From contig MLAK01000793.1 of NCBI GenBank assembly GCA_001839685.1, forward strand, positions 1 to 64,000: a stretch of DNA of 64,000 bases. The letters are read 5' to 3'. Made by a program: the position numbers and the translations under genes. The notes beneath the pieces were generated by a model. It worked only from the letters and a program-made list of their open reading frames with translations, was not told the DNA's origin and searched no databases. Below are positions 54,966-64,000 of this stretch, piece by piece. The number at the start of each line of letters is the position of its first letter. Positions within the stretch are counted from its first letter, which is position 1. Source of the DNA: Tritrichomonas foetus. Its lineage: Eukaryota > Parabasalia > Tritrichomonadida > Tritrichomonadidae.

Positions 54966-57233
54966 TTAATCTTCAATATTGCGGAAAAAAATTGTTCTTC
55001 TTGATCGAGCCAGTGAATTTGAATGAGATCTGCTTGATGCTTCTCTTTCATTTATAAGTGTAATGGGAATTGGTGGAACCACATCTTCACAAAAGGCAGA
55101 TAAAAGAGACAAATTTACATTTGATTCTTGATTTGATTTTGTATTATTTCCATTTTCAGTTCTTAAAAAAAAGCTTTTCGATCTAGTATTTCCTTTATGT
55201 GTTGTTTTAACTTTGGCTTTTGGCAATTTCCATTCTACTTTTGGAATATTGTATGGAATTTCGCCGTCCAAAGGTAAAAACAGCTGACAATCAGAAGTAA
55301 CTGGCGTTCCCCTCCTCAAATCCTGTAGGGGACCTTTCATTCTCGTAGCAAACAGTCCAACACGAGGTCCATTTTCACTTTTATATAATTTTGCAAAACA
55401 ATTAAAATGAAAACTCCTTTGAATGAATGGTGCATATTGGAAAGAGCTTCCATCCATATCAATAACAAGATCAGAATTATACAAACGGATACAATTCAGA
55501 GATATTCCATCATCAGCATTGAGCTCATCAGTATGAAGTAAAAAACCAGGCAATTCACAAATAAAACTATCTTCTTCACATGCTTCCGCAATACAAATAT
55601 GACCTGTTGGTATTTTATATAATTTTTTCGGTTTTTCATTTTCATTTAAAGAAGGAAGTTGCATTTGTTCAACAAACTGAACAATAGACTCACTCATAGA
55701 AAACTTTACGGGCTTTCCGCATACCTTATTTGTTTTCAAATTATTATTTAATGTATTATTATGAGAATTATTTGATATATTTGAATATAAAAAAGTGCAT
55801 GCATATGAATCAAGTGTTGTCAAAATGTCGGCTTTTTCACAATTTAATAAAACTGACAAAGTATCGATGAAAATTTTCCAAAATTCATGAGTCTTCTGAA
55901 AAATCGGAACAGCAAAAGCATGAAAATATCGGCCAACTGTTTCATGAAGATGAATTTCTGTACGGTTAAGATCGGCAATCACAAAATTGCGAAAATGACC
56001 TTCAGGAATTGATTGAATTACTTCATAACGATCGCAATCCACAAAAGATACTTTGTTTTGAGTTTGAAAAACCGGTCTGACTAATGGAAGGGTGAATTCA
56101 TAACCACCGCATTGAGAACAAATGAAAGTTGTTGGAATTTTACCGAAACGTAAATTTTCGCATTGTTTATGAACCCAAAACCGGCATTGTGCGCATTGAA
56201 CGATAGGTATTTCATATTTCTTATTGTTTCCGCATTTGCAACGAATTGGTCTGTGTTTACAAAAGGGACAAAAAAATGGATCATCACGAGATTCGCGTGC
56301 TACACACACGCAAATTGCGTGGAGCCAGAATTGGCATTTATCACATTGTATGAGGAGTCCGTAGTGATGGTTTTGTCCGCAGATGCAACGAAGGCCATAC
56401 ATTCCACTCTCGTCGTCTTCGAAATATTCCGGCTCTGGAACTTGAAAATCCAGGTTAGGAGTTTGTGGCCTAGGTGCTTCTGTAACGCCAAGTTGAGCTC
56501 TGTGACTCAGATAGTTTTGGTTATGGTTGTTACAATGATGTGAATTTGATGTGGGAGTATTCAAAAAGTTTGTGTTTGTATTCAAAAAGTTGTTGTTAGA
56601 ATTTAAGGTGTTGTTTTGAGGGATTTTTTGAGGTATTGGAACTTTTTGATGCATGCTTGCAACTGACACACTCCTAGTCATATGTGAAAGCCAGTAATTG
56701 TTATTGTTATTTGCATTATTAATAAAAAAAATATTATTTGGTTGATTCTGTAAATGATTTGGCTGGTTAAAACTGTTTTGATATAAAAAAAAATTGGTAT
56801 TATTGTTATTAAAAGTGACGCGCTGCTTTTGAATAGCGATATTTTGATTCATCGCTTGCTGCTGAGTAAAAACCGTATTTGGGTAGCGCATTAAAGCGTT
56901 ATTCGTAACACTTTGCTGTTGATTATAACTTTTAGAATTCTGAGTCGAGTTTTGGCCCATCAAAACTCGATTATCGATGAATGGAGTTATTTTGCTGTTG
57001 TTTTGTTCAACTGAATTCATGGAAGATCGATTTCCAATTTCAGGCGAATGACTTAAAAGCTCGGGAAGAGGGTCCGACCGGATAGAACTCGAAAATTGGC
57101 TAGGTGTGATCGATTTTGACTTCTGCGAAAGAGTTTGATCGCTCGGGAATGATGAAGCGGCAGATAAGGCTACGTCTTGTTGATTTGCCGAGTTTTGAAT
57201 TCCAGCAAGCTTCGATTCTTGATAAAAAGTCAT
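54966..57233 (-). CDS. Tandem PHD-finger protein with degenerate SET-like domain
   Basis: ATG at 57233. Residues 1-270 are Asn/Gln/Ser-rich and disordered. Residues about 281-332 form PHD finger 1 (C283-I-C-G ... CDKCQFWLHAICV ... FFCPFC) and 334-385 form finger 2 (RCKCGNNKKYEIPIVQC, CRFWVHKQC, FICSQCGG). Residues about 520-650 resemble a SET-type fold: HICIAEACEEDSFICELPGFLL, then LVIDMDGSSFQYAPFIQRSF, HFNCFAKL, RVGLFATRMK. The usual NHxC(P)N and catalytic Tyr motifs are not clear; RSFHFNC stands where RRSCxPNC is expected. This is the arrangement of Set3/MLL5/UpSET proteins, which are chromatin readers in deacetylase complexes and are often inactive as methyltransferases. The C-terminus is basic and Ser-rich. 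Confidence 0.7.
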   Translation of the reverse strand: MTFYQESKLAGIQNSANQQDVALSAASSFPSDQTLSQKSKSITPSQFSSSIRSDPLPELLSHSPEIGNRSSMNSVEQNNSKITPFIDNRVLMGQNSTQNSKSYNQQQSVTNNALMRYPNTVFTQQQAMNQNIAIQKQRVTFNNNNTNFFLYQNSFNQPNHLQNQPNNIFFINNANNNNNYWLSHMTRSVSVASMHQKVPIPQKIPQNNTLNSNNNFLNTNTNFLNTPTSNSHHCNNHNQNYLSHRAQLGVTEAPRPQTPNLDFQVPEPEYFEDDESGMYGLRCICGQNHHYGLLIQCDKCQFWLHAICVCVARESRDDPFFCPFCKHRPIRCKCGNNKKYEIPIVQCAQCRFWVHKQCENLRFGKIPTTFICSQCGGYEFTLPLVRPVFQTQNKVSFVDCDRYEVIQSIPEGHFRNFVIADLNRTEIHLHETVGRYFHAFAVPIFQKTHEFWKIFIDTLSVLLNCEKADILTTLDSYACTFLYSNISNNSHNNTLNNNLKTNKVCGKPVKFSMSESIVQFVEQMQLPSLNENEKPKKLYKIPTGHICIAEACEEDSFICELPGFLLHTDELNADDGISLNCIRLYNSDLVIDMDGSSFQYAPFIQRSFHFNCFAKLYKSENGPRVGLFATRMKGPLQDLRRGTPVTSDCQLFLPLDGEIPYNIPKVEWKLPKAKVKTTHKGNTRSKSFFLRTENGNNTKSNQESNVNLSLLSAFCEDVVPPIPITLINEREASSRSHSNSLARSRRTIFFRNIED

Positions 57234-57695
57234 TCGAAATCAAGATTTGGGCGAAATCTTCGCTTCAAATTTCTATACAAATCTGAAAAGTGTCATTGTA
57301 TTTTTTTCTATTGGTTTATCTTAGTAACTAGTCATTTACTACTCTATATTAACGAATATATATATTAATATTTCTATAACTGAAATTAATATACCAATAA
57401 AGTCGAGTTTAAAAGATATATTAAAGAAATAAACGTGGCCAATGTTTTGAATGGTTATAGAAAAAAAATATTGAAAATATATTTAAACGGTCACCATTTG
57501 ATTTTTGAATGAAATCACATCAAAAATTTTTGCTAAAACATTTTTCTCTTCTTCATTGATCCCTTTAACTTAAAAATTGAAATAGAATCTTATCTTCATT
57601 CTATATCAATATGATAAATCAATATATATATAAAGCTCAATTAAATTTAATAAAATTTATTTATTGACATTAGTATTATGATGAATATAATTTTT
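57234..57695. other. Intergenic stretch between two minus-strand genes
   Basis: 462 bases of AT-rich DNA between the PHD/SET gene start and the DNA polymerase alpha stop. No TAACG-type element is visible within 60 bases of the PHD gene ATG, unlike most genes here. No gene or repeat is recognised. Confidence 0.5.
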
Positions 57696-60600
57696 TCATG
57701 TGGATTTTAACAGAGCACGGAAATTCACTCTCGTGAATCCGTGTGTCTGATAGAAAATATCCATCGTCGAATACATATATTCTCTAAATTCTTGGAAGTC
57801 TTCAGGGCCTTTCTTTGGTGGATCAAACAATGCTTTGAAATACCGTAAAGTATTGAAAATGTCAGCATTGTTGATAATTGGTGAAATATTTCCATGACAT
57901 AATTTATCGTTTGAACTGAATCCATTCACATGAGGAATTGATAAGGTATTCACTGGAAGTTGTGCAGTTTTATGTGTGCATAAGTAACCATCACATTTGA
58001 AAGTTTTCACACTTTCACTTGTTGAGTCTTCTTTTAATTTTGGACTAATCAAAAAGTTTCTCACATATTCAGTTAATTGGTTGGCAACTTCCTTCCAATT
58101 GTTTTCATAACCACACGAACATTTCAAACATTCGTGATATTTTGTTGTTATTCTATTTTGTTTTTCACAACCTCTGCATTTGTAAATGAGTTCAACAACT
58201 CTTGGAATTTGGAAGCATGGATTATTATCAATATCAATATTGGAGGAATCAATAGGAGTACTTAAATGACAGCCTAAAGCATTTCCAATTTGCGAGATTT
58301 GCATTTGTCCAAATGGTTCACAAAGACGCCAAAGTGGATGAAGAAGTTGATTTGTTAAATACCAATCAACATCAATTTCGTCAAAACAAGAAACTTCTTC
58401 TCTTGATTTGGCTTTTAATGAAATATTCTTAGAATCAGCTTTACATACATAATAACCAATTGTGGTTCCTTGTGCTACATCTTGGCCTCTTTCTTTCATT
58501 CTTTTGGCAACAGCAACATGTGGTGGATTTTTATCTGAATTGTCGTATTGATCTACATTTTTCTTTAATGCTTTAAAGATTAAAAGTTCAGGAAGTTTAA
58601 TGTCTTTCTTTTCAGAAACTCTATCTTCAACTACTTCAAAAACACCATTATTTCTAAGAGCATGAGAAACTGCAGACATTTCAAGCAAAATGTTATTTAC
58701 AGCTTGATCTTTTTCCTGGCCATCTTTCATAAATTGATTGATAATAAAACTACTTAAATATTTAGTTAAATTACTCCAATCACGACGAACCATATCTAGA
58801 CCCTTCATTTGAAGTTGAGGAGGTCTGTTGTCGGAATAAACAAGTGCTGCATATTTCTTCTTTTGTACAAGAAGCATCTTTAAGAAAATATAATCAATAC
58901 CAAGTTTCAAATATTTATATTTCTGTGAAATTGCGCGTGAAAGTTCTTCGGCTTTCTTTCGTGCATCATCAACAGCTGTAACTCCACTGTTAACCATAAC
59001 AGAGTCAGTATCACCATAAATAACAGCTGATTCAGTTCCACACATGTTTGTCATTGTTTTTACAGTGTCTGCGAGAATTGTACGACCTTGTTCTGTAATT
59101 AAAGCAGCAAGTTCTTTCGCTTGGAACCTTGAACCACGATAACCAAGATAACCATAAATTGAGTTGGCTAAAACTTTAACAGCCTTTTCTTTAATTGTAA
59201 TCCTTTCTATTTCTAATTTAATAGCATTCGTTTTTTGTTCATTTCCTTGAACTTTAAGGAGCTCATCGTTCAAGCGTCGGTTTTCAGCTTTGATTTGTGC
59301 ACGACTTTCTAATAGTTCTGTCATAATTGAAGGAAGAATTCCTTTATTTGGACTATTCTTAGAATTATGTGCATTTGGTTTTTCGCGATCGACTGTTGTG
59401 AAACATATATTGTATTCACGAATGATTGATGGATAAAGTGAGTTAAAATCGAGAACAAGAATACAAGTATCATAAAACCCGCGAATTGGTGCAAGAACCA
59501 TACCACCTTTATATTTAGATTCTCTCTTAAAGTTCTGGTTTCCAGTTTTGAGTTTTTCAGGAAGAACATAATTATAATTAGAAAAGTTATGAAGTAATAA
59601 ATGCTCACAACGATGTGTCGCTTGACCCATTAGAACTCGTGACCATGGACAAGTACTAAGCTTTGAAATTTGAAGTGTTAATGGAAGTACTTGAATCTTT
59701 TGAAGTAGATTGGATACATATGCTGTATCACGAATGGAATAATTAATCAAATTTTGAACATCATCATAATTCGATAAACTCTTTAAAAGGTCATAATGAT
59801 CAATAACCTGTCGTTCAGAATTCAAATAATCTTTAACAATTGATGAGAAATCATTAACTTTAGAATTAAGGAATTCCAAACAAGAAACTCTTAAATCTAC
59901 TGGTAAACGGCCAGATAAAGCCATAAGTAAATCATATTTTGGTTTTGCTTCACGTCGTTTTAGTCTTCCTAGTTTAAAGAATGAACGAATTTTATGTTTA
60001 ACAATTTTATCATAAATTAATGGTAAATCAGAAGTTGTTAAACCAAATGAAGCAATTAAATCAATATCATATTCATCAAGTTGTTCAAGGAACTTTGTAA
60101 GTAAGTCTGTTTCATTTGCACAAATTACAACATTTGATTTCTTTTGATTATGAATATAATTCACATATTTTGAACTTAAGGAAACATTTTTAGTTGAACA
60201 AGCAAATGTTATAACTTTTTGATAATTCTTTGTTTTTTCTGAAGGTGTAAATGTTTCAATATTCCAATAATAATGAATTTTCATTGATAAAATTAAAATT
60301 TGTGGGGAATTTTTTTCATCTAAAACAGTTCTCATTGCAAAAGTGCACAAATTAAATGGAGGGACATGAACAGGCTGTTGATTTTCAGGTACAGGGTGAA
60401 CAGAATCCATATTTTTAATTAAGAATGTAGGACAAGTTGAAACTTGATCTTTTTTAATAACTTCTGTAATTTTAATCCATGATGGACCTTTTATTCTCTT
60501 CTTCAACAAGAAATTTTCAGTTAAAGTGGCAGTTAAACCGAAAACTTGTGAGAAATGGTTTCCAACTTGTGGAATTTCATTAAGCTTAATTGTCCTTGGT

Positions 60601-61658
60601 GTAACTTCAGTACAATACCATTTTGTGATGTTTGGAATATTGATTTTATCAAATGCATAATGTTTATCTTGATATTCGCCTTTTACAACTTTAAAGGAGG
60701 CCTTTCTTCCTATTTCGTTGACTTCTTCAATAAGGTCATCTTCATGACCGGGGATAGGTAAAAATTGAAGACAATAGTTCACTTGGCCAATTCCAATACA
60801 AACTGTGATATAATTTCCTTTGAATAAATATTTGCAGAATAAATAAAGTTTTCCGCCTTCTTCATGAATATGAAACAAATACAAAAGTAATGATTTATCT
60901 TCTGGAAGATCCACGTCATATTTCTGAATTGACTCTACTTCCTTTCCAGTAATATCAAGTCCTTCATCACTCACTTGTTGAATATCAAAATTTTGGAATT
61001 TTTCAACTTTTTCGTTCTTTTTTTTGTTGTCTTTTGAAACAACTTGTTGAATTGCTGCTTCACTTGGTGGCTCAATTAATTGTGGTTTAGTTTTTTCAAT
61101 ATTTGAGGGCTTTGCTACTGTTGTTGATGTTGTTGATGGCTGAGGTGGTGGAGGCGGAAGATTATCATCAGAATTGTCAAAAACTGGAGCTTCTTCTTGT
61201 TTGCGAAGGAATGATGGCTTTGGTAAGTTAGCTTGTTTGTTTTGTGGCTTTTTCTTTCGTCGTGATCGTCTATCGTCATCTTCATCATCGTCATTTAATT
61301 CTTTCAGCATTGAATCGATGTCAATGTCGGCGTTTTTCTTTGTTGATGTAGACTTTGTTTTTGGCTTTGTTGTCTCACTGCCAGTTGTGTTTTTGATGAA
61401 ATTCAATAAATTCGATTTCTGAACAGGAGCGTCATTTGTTTTGGCTTTCTTTGGAGCCTTATCTTTGCTTTTAGGGACATAGTCATTTGAATACTGTCCG
61501 CCAACAACAAAATCGTCGTCATCTTCAAGTTCATCATAGGAACCTGACTCGTCTGAGCTTGAATCGAAATCTGATAAGTTATTTTTAGACTTTTCGAAAT
61601 ATTTACGAGCTTCTTCTGCTTCGTTGTGCGAATTGGCCCTTTTTCCTCGTCTTTCCAT
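57696..61658 (-). CDS. POLA1: DNA polymerase alpha catalytic subunit
   Basis: The ATG at 61658 gives 1320 aa and the family-like opening MERRGKRANSHNEAEEARKY. An upstream extension to 61745 would start with TTG. The N-terminal 260 residues are acidic and charged, with DSMLKELNDDDED. Then come an exonuclease-like region (about 500-640) and polymerase motifs: motif A D737-F-N-S-L-Y-P-S-I, motif B K828-VLANSIYGYLG, motif C Y881-G-D-T-D-S-V. Near the C-terminus is one clear zinc module (CRGC ... CLKCSCGY) and a weaker second pair (KCDGYLC). It is the catalytic subunit of polymerase alpha-primase, which starts each Okazaki fragment. Length and motif order agree with animal and yeast enzymes (about 1460 aa). 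It is followed by the PHD/SET gene on the same strand. The promoter has a GTTTAG/ACGC-like stretch. Confidence 0.95.
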   Translation of the reverse strand: MERRGKRANSHNEAEEARKYFEKSKNNLSDFDSSSDESGSYDELEDDDDFVVGGQYSNDYVPKSKDKAPKKAKTNDAPVQKSNLLNFIKNTTGSETTKPKTKSTSTKKNADIDIDSMLKELNDDDEDDDRRSRRKKKPQNKQANLPKPSFLRKQEEAPVFDNSDDNLPPPPPQPSTTSTTVAKPSNIEKTKPQLIEPPSEAAIQQVVSKDNKKKNEKVEKFQNFDIQQVSDEGLDITGKEVESIQKYDVDLPEDKSLLLYLFHIHEEGGKLYLFCKYLFKGNYITVCIGIGQVNYCLQFLPIPGHEDDLIEEVNEIGRKASFKVVKGEYQDKHYAFDKINIPNITKWYCTEVTPRTIKLNEIPQVGNHFSQVFGLTATLTENFLLKKRIKGPSWIKITEVIKKDQVSTCPTFLIKNMDSVHPVPENQQPVHVPPFNLCTFAMRTVLDEKNSPQILILSMKIHYYWNIETFTPSEKTKNYQKVITFACSTKNVSLSSKYVNYIHNQKKSNVVICANETDLLTKFLEQLDEYDIDLIASFGLTTSDLPLIYDKIVKHKIRSFFKLGRLKRREAKPKYDLLMALSGRLPVDLRVSCLEFLNSKVNDFSSIVKDYLNSERQVIDHYDLLKSLSNYDDVQNLINYSIRDTAYVSNLLQKIQVLPLTLQISKLSTCPWSRVLMGQATHRCEHLLLHNFSNYNYVLPEKLKTGNQNFKRESKYKGGMVLAPIRGFYDTCILVLDFNSLYPSIIREYNICFTTVDREKPNAHNSKNSPNKGILPSIMTELLESRAQIKAENRRLNDELLKVQGNEQKTNAIKLEIERITIKEKAVKVLANSIYGYLGYRGSRFQAKELAALITEQGRTILADTVKTMTNMCGTESAVIYGDTDSVMVNSGVTAVDDARKKAEELSRAISQKYKYLKLGIDYIFLKMLLVQKKKYAALVYSDNRPPQLQMKGLDMVRRDWSNLTKYLSSFIINQFMKDGQEKDQAVNNILLEMSAVSHALRNNGVFEVVEDRVSEKKDIKLPELLIFKALKKNVDQYDNSDKNPPHVAVAKRMKERGQDVAQGTTIGYYVCKADSKNISLKAKSREEVSCFDEIDVDWYLTNQLLHPLWRLCEPFGQMQISQIGNALGCHLSTPIDSSNIDIDNNPCFQIPRVVELIYKCRGCEKQNRITTKYHECLKCSCGYENNWKEVANQLTEYVRNFLISPKLKEDSTSESVKTFKCDGYLCTHKTAQLPVNTLSIPHVNGFSSNDKLCHGNISPIINNADIFNTLRYFKALFDPPKKGPEDFQEFREYMYSTMDIFYQTHGFTRVNFRALLKST

Positions 61659-61997
61659 CCTTTTTGGAAATTCTAAACGCACACTTAATATATTTTTATT
61701 CAAAATGGGATCAAAATTGTGAAGAGAAAGAATATTGGCAGTCAAAGTTTTTCTTATATCAAGTTTTTGATGTGCAAAATTGTGAGTAAATATGGCCAGA
61801 GGCTAACATTAAAAAAATCATATTATAAGATCACTATTTTACAGTCAGATTTAAGTTATTTTAGAGTTCGTGAGATAAAAATAACATTATATCATGTTTC
61901 TGTCAGTATATCACAAAAAAAAACATTTTTGCAATTTTTTAAAAATGAGAGAAATACAAAATGTTGATATAATGTTTACAAAAAAAACTTTATTGTC
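61659..61997. other. Intergenic stretch between POLA1 and XRN1-like genes
   Basis: 339 bases upstream of the POLA1 ATG and downstream of the XRN1 stop. It carries AAACGCAC near 61676. Frames at 61719-61967 and 61894-62151 (+) are weak and AT-driven. No gene is seen. Confidence 0.5.
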
Positions 61998-64000
61998 TCA
62001 TTCTGCAACTTTAAGAAAATCATATTTTCTTGCTACAAATCCTCTTCTTGTTTCCAGTCTTCCTCTCAAACTACAGCCATATTTCAACTCTTCGTCAGTT
62101 ACCACAAACATCACTTCTTTCTCTGTGTCAAATCCAACCAAAGTTCCATAAGTTCCAAAAGGAACTGAGCCGCATGATGAAATGGAAACTACTCTAGATC
62201 CAATGACAAATGTTTGTTCATCCTTCAAAATATTTCCTTTAATCAACAAATCATCAAATGAGAAATTGAAAGCATTTTTCTGATTCAATTCTATTTTATT
62301 TTTTTTAAATTGGGCTTTTAATTCTTTCTCAAGACTTTCAATCATATTCTGTGAAATTGTAATATGATTAGGTTTACAAAGAGAAAATCGATTTATTAAT
62401 AAACAACTGTTAAATTGATCTTTAAGGAATTTTGCGATATCTGATTTGTCAAAATCGGCAGGTGATGTGTTTTTCATCTTAATTAATTCATGAATATACT
62501 TTTTAATGTCTTCTTTTAATGGTTTATAATTTGCAATTAAAACAGCATTTTTATTTAGTTTAACTAAGCCTTCAAGTATATAACCTTTCTTCTTTGTAAA
62601 TAAAGTATAAGAAACTTGTTTCAATTTTCTACCTGATGTTGCCGGGAAATCGAACTCATAATCACATAAATACTGTTTTTCCATTAAATCTGGATTAATA
62701 TATTCGGGCAATGAAGTGCATCCTTTCAAAATGTCAGTGATAAATGATGCAATTGGAATCCAATTACTAGCGTCATTTGCTGAACTTATGATTGATTCTG
62801 GCTCATAATAATCATAAAGATAAACTTTAGCTATTCGAGTTTTATCATCTACACTTATTATTTTACATAATCGTCCAGTATATTCACCTTTAGTTATTAT
62901 TGCTTGAGAGCCGGGAGCTTGACTTGGAGAAAAAGTGATTTCATGAAAGATGAAATTATTGACAATATTTTTGAAGTATTCTATTGGAGCAGTTAAGCAA
63001 TAAGGAATCAAAGAATCCGTTCTTTCCAATTGAATAAAGGAATGGTCACTTGCAGAATAATGGAAATATTTCCCTTTCATTGAATAAATATTGTCTTTCT
63101 TCGAAAGAATATAAATTCCAATTTTTTCTAAGTTTGGATTAGTTTTTGGCGTCGTAATAATTTCTTCAATCAAAAATGGTTTTAAAAATGGATAATTTGC
63201 CAATACAATTTTTCCTTTAAGAGATTGATTTAAAATTTCAATGGAATTCTGCTTTTCAAAATCGTCAAAATTCGGGAAAGAGAAACATACTTTTCCGCTT
63301 CTCGAAATCTTTGATTGATAATGAAATTTAATCGAATTAAGAGAAGGGAAATATAATGGATTTTGGTTCGATTTTGAAAGGTCAAACTCAGGGTTGATTA
63401 AAGATTTTAGAATAATTTTCACTTTTGTTCCATTTTCGTATTGGTAAAGATCATATGAAAGCTTATCACGAGTGAGCTTGTCATTACTTATATGACTTTC
63501 TATATCTTGGTAAGTTTTTGTAAGAACATCATATGGTAAAAAGAATTCATAATTTGATGTACCATCAATTGGATAATATTTGGATAATGTTGTTTTGGCA
63601 ATATTCTTAACTTCTTCAGGAATTTTATCATCTCTTCTATTTGGATTATATGTACATAATAAATGTTCAAAAGTTGATAAAGGCCTGTCTTTTTGAAATA
63701 TTATACCTGAGTAAGTTTTTGAATATTTTACAATTTCTGGCAAGCTTGGAATAATTTTGGTATCATGCTGCCATGACCAACTTGGACATTCACCAAGATA
63801 ATACAAAAGGATCCAATTCATACAATCCAAAGTTTTATGACATATTTTTTCCAATTCTGCTTCTTCTGTGGGCTTTGGATCAGTGTTTTTAATTATAATT
63901 GATATATGATTTGTTTTTGCTTGTTCTATAAATTTCTCAAGAAACTCAATGAAAACTGGAATATTAAGTTGTTGATTTTCGTTAATAATGTATTTATTTT
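61998..64000 (-). CDS. XRN1: XRN1-like 5'-3' exoribonuclease, C-terminal part (5' end outside window)
   Basis: The frame is open from the stop at 61998 to the right edge, with no stop from 63855 to 64000, so the gene continues beyond the window. An ATG or TTG at 63854 is not its start. The part seen begins in the helical core before MNWILLYYLGECPSWSW, the XRN1 WVL-YYY-G-x-SWxWYY motif. STFEHLLCTY (the PFEQLMAVLP equivalent), IPEEVKNIAKT, PLDG-type YYPIDG and the ensuing D1-D4 domains follow. Near the end is an SH3-like segment with GSRVVSISSCGSVPFGTYG and GRLETRRGF, as in XRN1 (GDRVVYV ... GKVP ... GRLRTNRG). XRN1 degrades decapped 5'-monophosphate RNA in the cytoplasm. The catalytic N-terminal half is not visible here. 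The last 600 residues agree with the usual order of domains. Confidence 0.9.
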   Translation of the reverse strand, partial: NKYIINENQQLNIPVFIEFLEKFIEQAKTNHISIIIKNTDPKPTEEAELEKICHKTLDCMNWILLYYLGECPSWSWQHDTKIIPSLPEIVKYSKTYSGIIFQKDRPLSTFEHLLCTYNPNRRDDKIPEEVKNIAKTTLSKYYPIDGTSNYEFFLPYDVLTKTYQDIESHISNDKLTRDKLSYDLYQYENGTKVKIILKSLINPEFDLSKSNQNPLYFPSLNSIKFHYQSKISRSGKVCFSFPNFDDFEKQNSIEILNQSLKGKIVLANYPFLKPFLIEEIITTPKTNPNLEKIGIYILSKKDNIYSMKGKYFHYSASDHSFIQLERTDSLIPYCLTAPIEYFKNIVNNFIFHEITFSPSQAPGSQAIITKGEYTGRLCKIISVDDKTRIAKVYLYDYYEPESIISSANDASNWIPIASFITDILKGCTSLPEYINPDLMEKQYLCDYEFDFPATSGRKLKQVSYTLFTKKKGYILEGLVKLNKNAVLIANYKPLKEDIKKYIHELIKMKNTSPADFDKSDIAKFLKDQFNSCLLINRFSLCKPNHITISQNMIESLEKELKAQFKKNKIELNQKNAFNFSFDDLLIKGNILKDEQTFVIGSRVVSISSCGSVPFGTYGTLVGFDTEKEVMFVVTDEELKYGCSLRGRLETRRGFVARKYDFLKVAE

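Noticed and set aside
1..64000. CRISPR arrays, insertion sequences, Maverick or mariner-type transposons
   Set aside because: No array with regular spacers, no transposase or integrase motif and no long terminal inverted repeats were seen in this window.

Overview
This window is nuclear DNA of a parabasalid protist, most likely a Tritrichomonas (T. foetus-like) or close Trichomonas relative. The reasons are an AT-rich genome with almost uninterrupted coding regions, ankyrin/DUF3447-type genes characteristic of trichomonads, a two-repeat Myb factor, a flagellar CFAP58 protein, and promoter-proximal TAACG(A/T) Myb-type sites. The species call is an inference; no rRNA or marker gene is present to settle it. 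The assembly has one 200-N gap (14443-14642) and a single N at 1996.

Layout. 1-3381 is gene-poor. 3382-6564 encodes a Patched/Dispatched-like RND membrane protein. 7004-9950 holds a divergent translation pair, ribosomal protein uS12/RPS23 (-) and eIF3c (+), sharing a 388-bp promoter region. 10842-14196 has a small cupin-like gene (-), a clearly decayed ankyrin/DUF3447 pseudogene (about 11600-12930) and an orphan 346-aa gene. A minisatellite with the assembly gap follows, then a calponin-homology gene (-). 17151-33624 looks cytoskeletal: CFAP58 (+), an ankyrin gene split into four in-phase segments by 19-23 nt insertions, and a giant 3870-aa gene with about 67 copies of a 45-aa acidic/basic repeat between coiled-coil ends.

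33625-49022 holds a TMEM230/DUF872-like gene with an in-frame TGA, a 74-nt poly-T tract, an unrecognised 775-aa helical gene, a Wee1/Myt1-like kinase, a coiled-coil gene (-), a probable SAPS-type phosphatase regulatory subunit (-), a Myb gene, and a histone H3 pseudogene. 49651-64000 holds a probable N-myristoylated TCAF/M60-like protein, UPF1 helicase, a tandem-PHD plus degenerate SET protein (-), the DNA polymerase alpha catalytic subunit (-), and the C-terminal part of an XRN1-like 5'-3' exonuclease (-) that runs off the window.

Functional threads: translation (uS12, eIF3c), RNA decay (UPF1 and XRN1, both linked to nonsense-mediated decay), replication and cell cycle (Pol alpha, Wee1-like), chromatin and transcription (PHD/SET, Myb, H3 remnant), and the flagellar or axostylar cytoskeleton (CFAP58, CH protein, giant repeat protein). 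The two observations most worth testing are the possible ultrashort introns in the ankyrin gene (with a related case in the TMEM230-like gene) and the architecture of the giant charged-repeat protein. Several starts were moved to the first in-frame ATG, because a TTG-initiated reading frame is not credible in a eukaryote.
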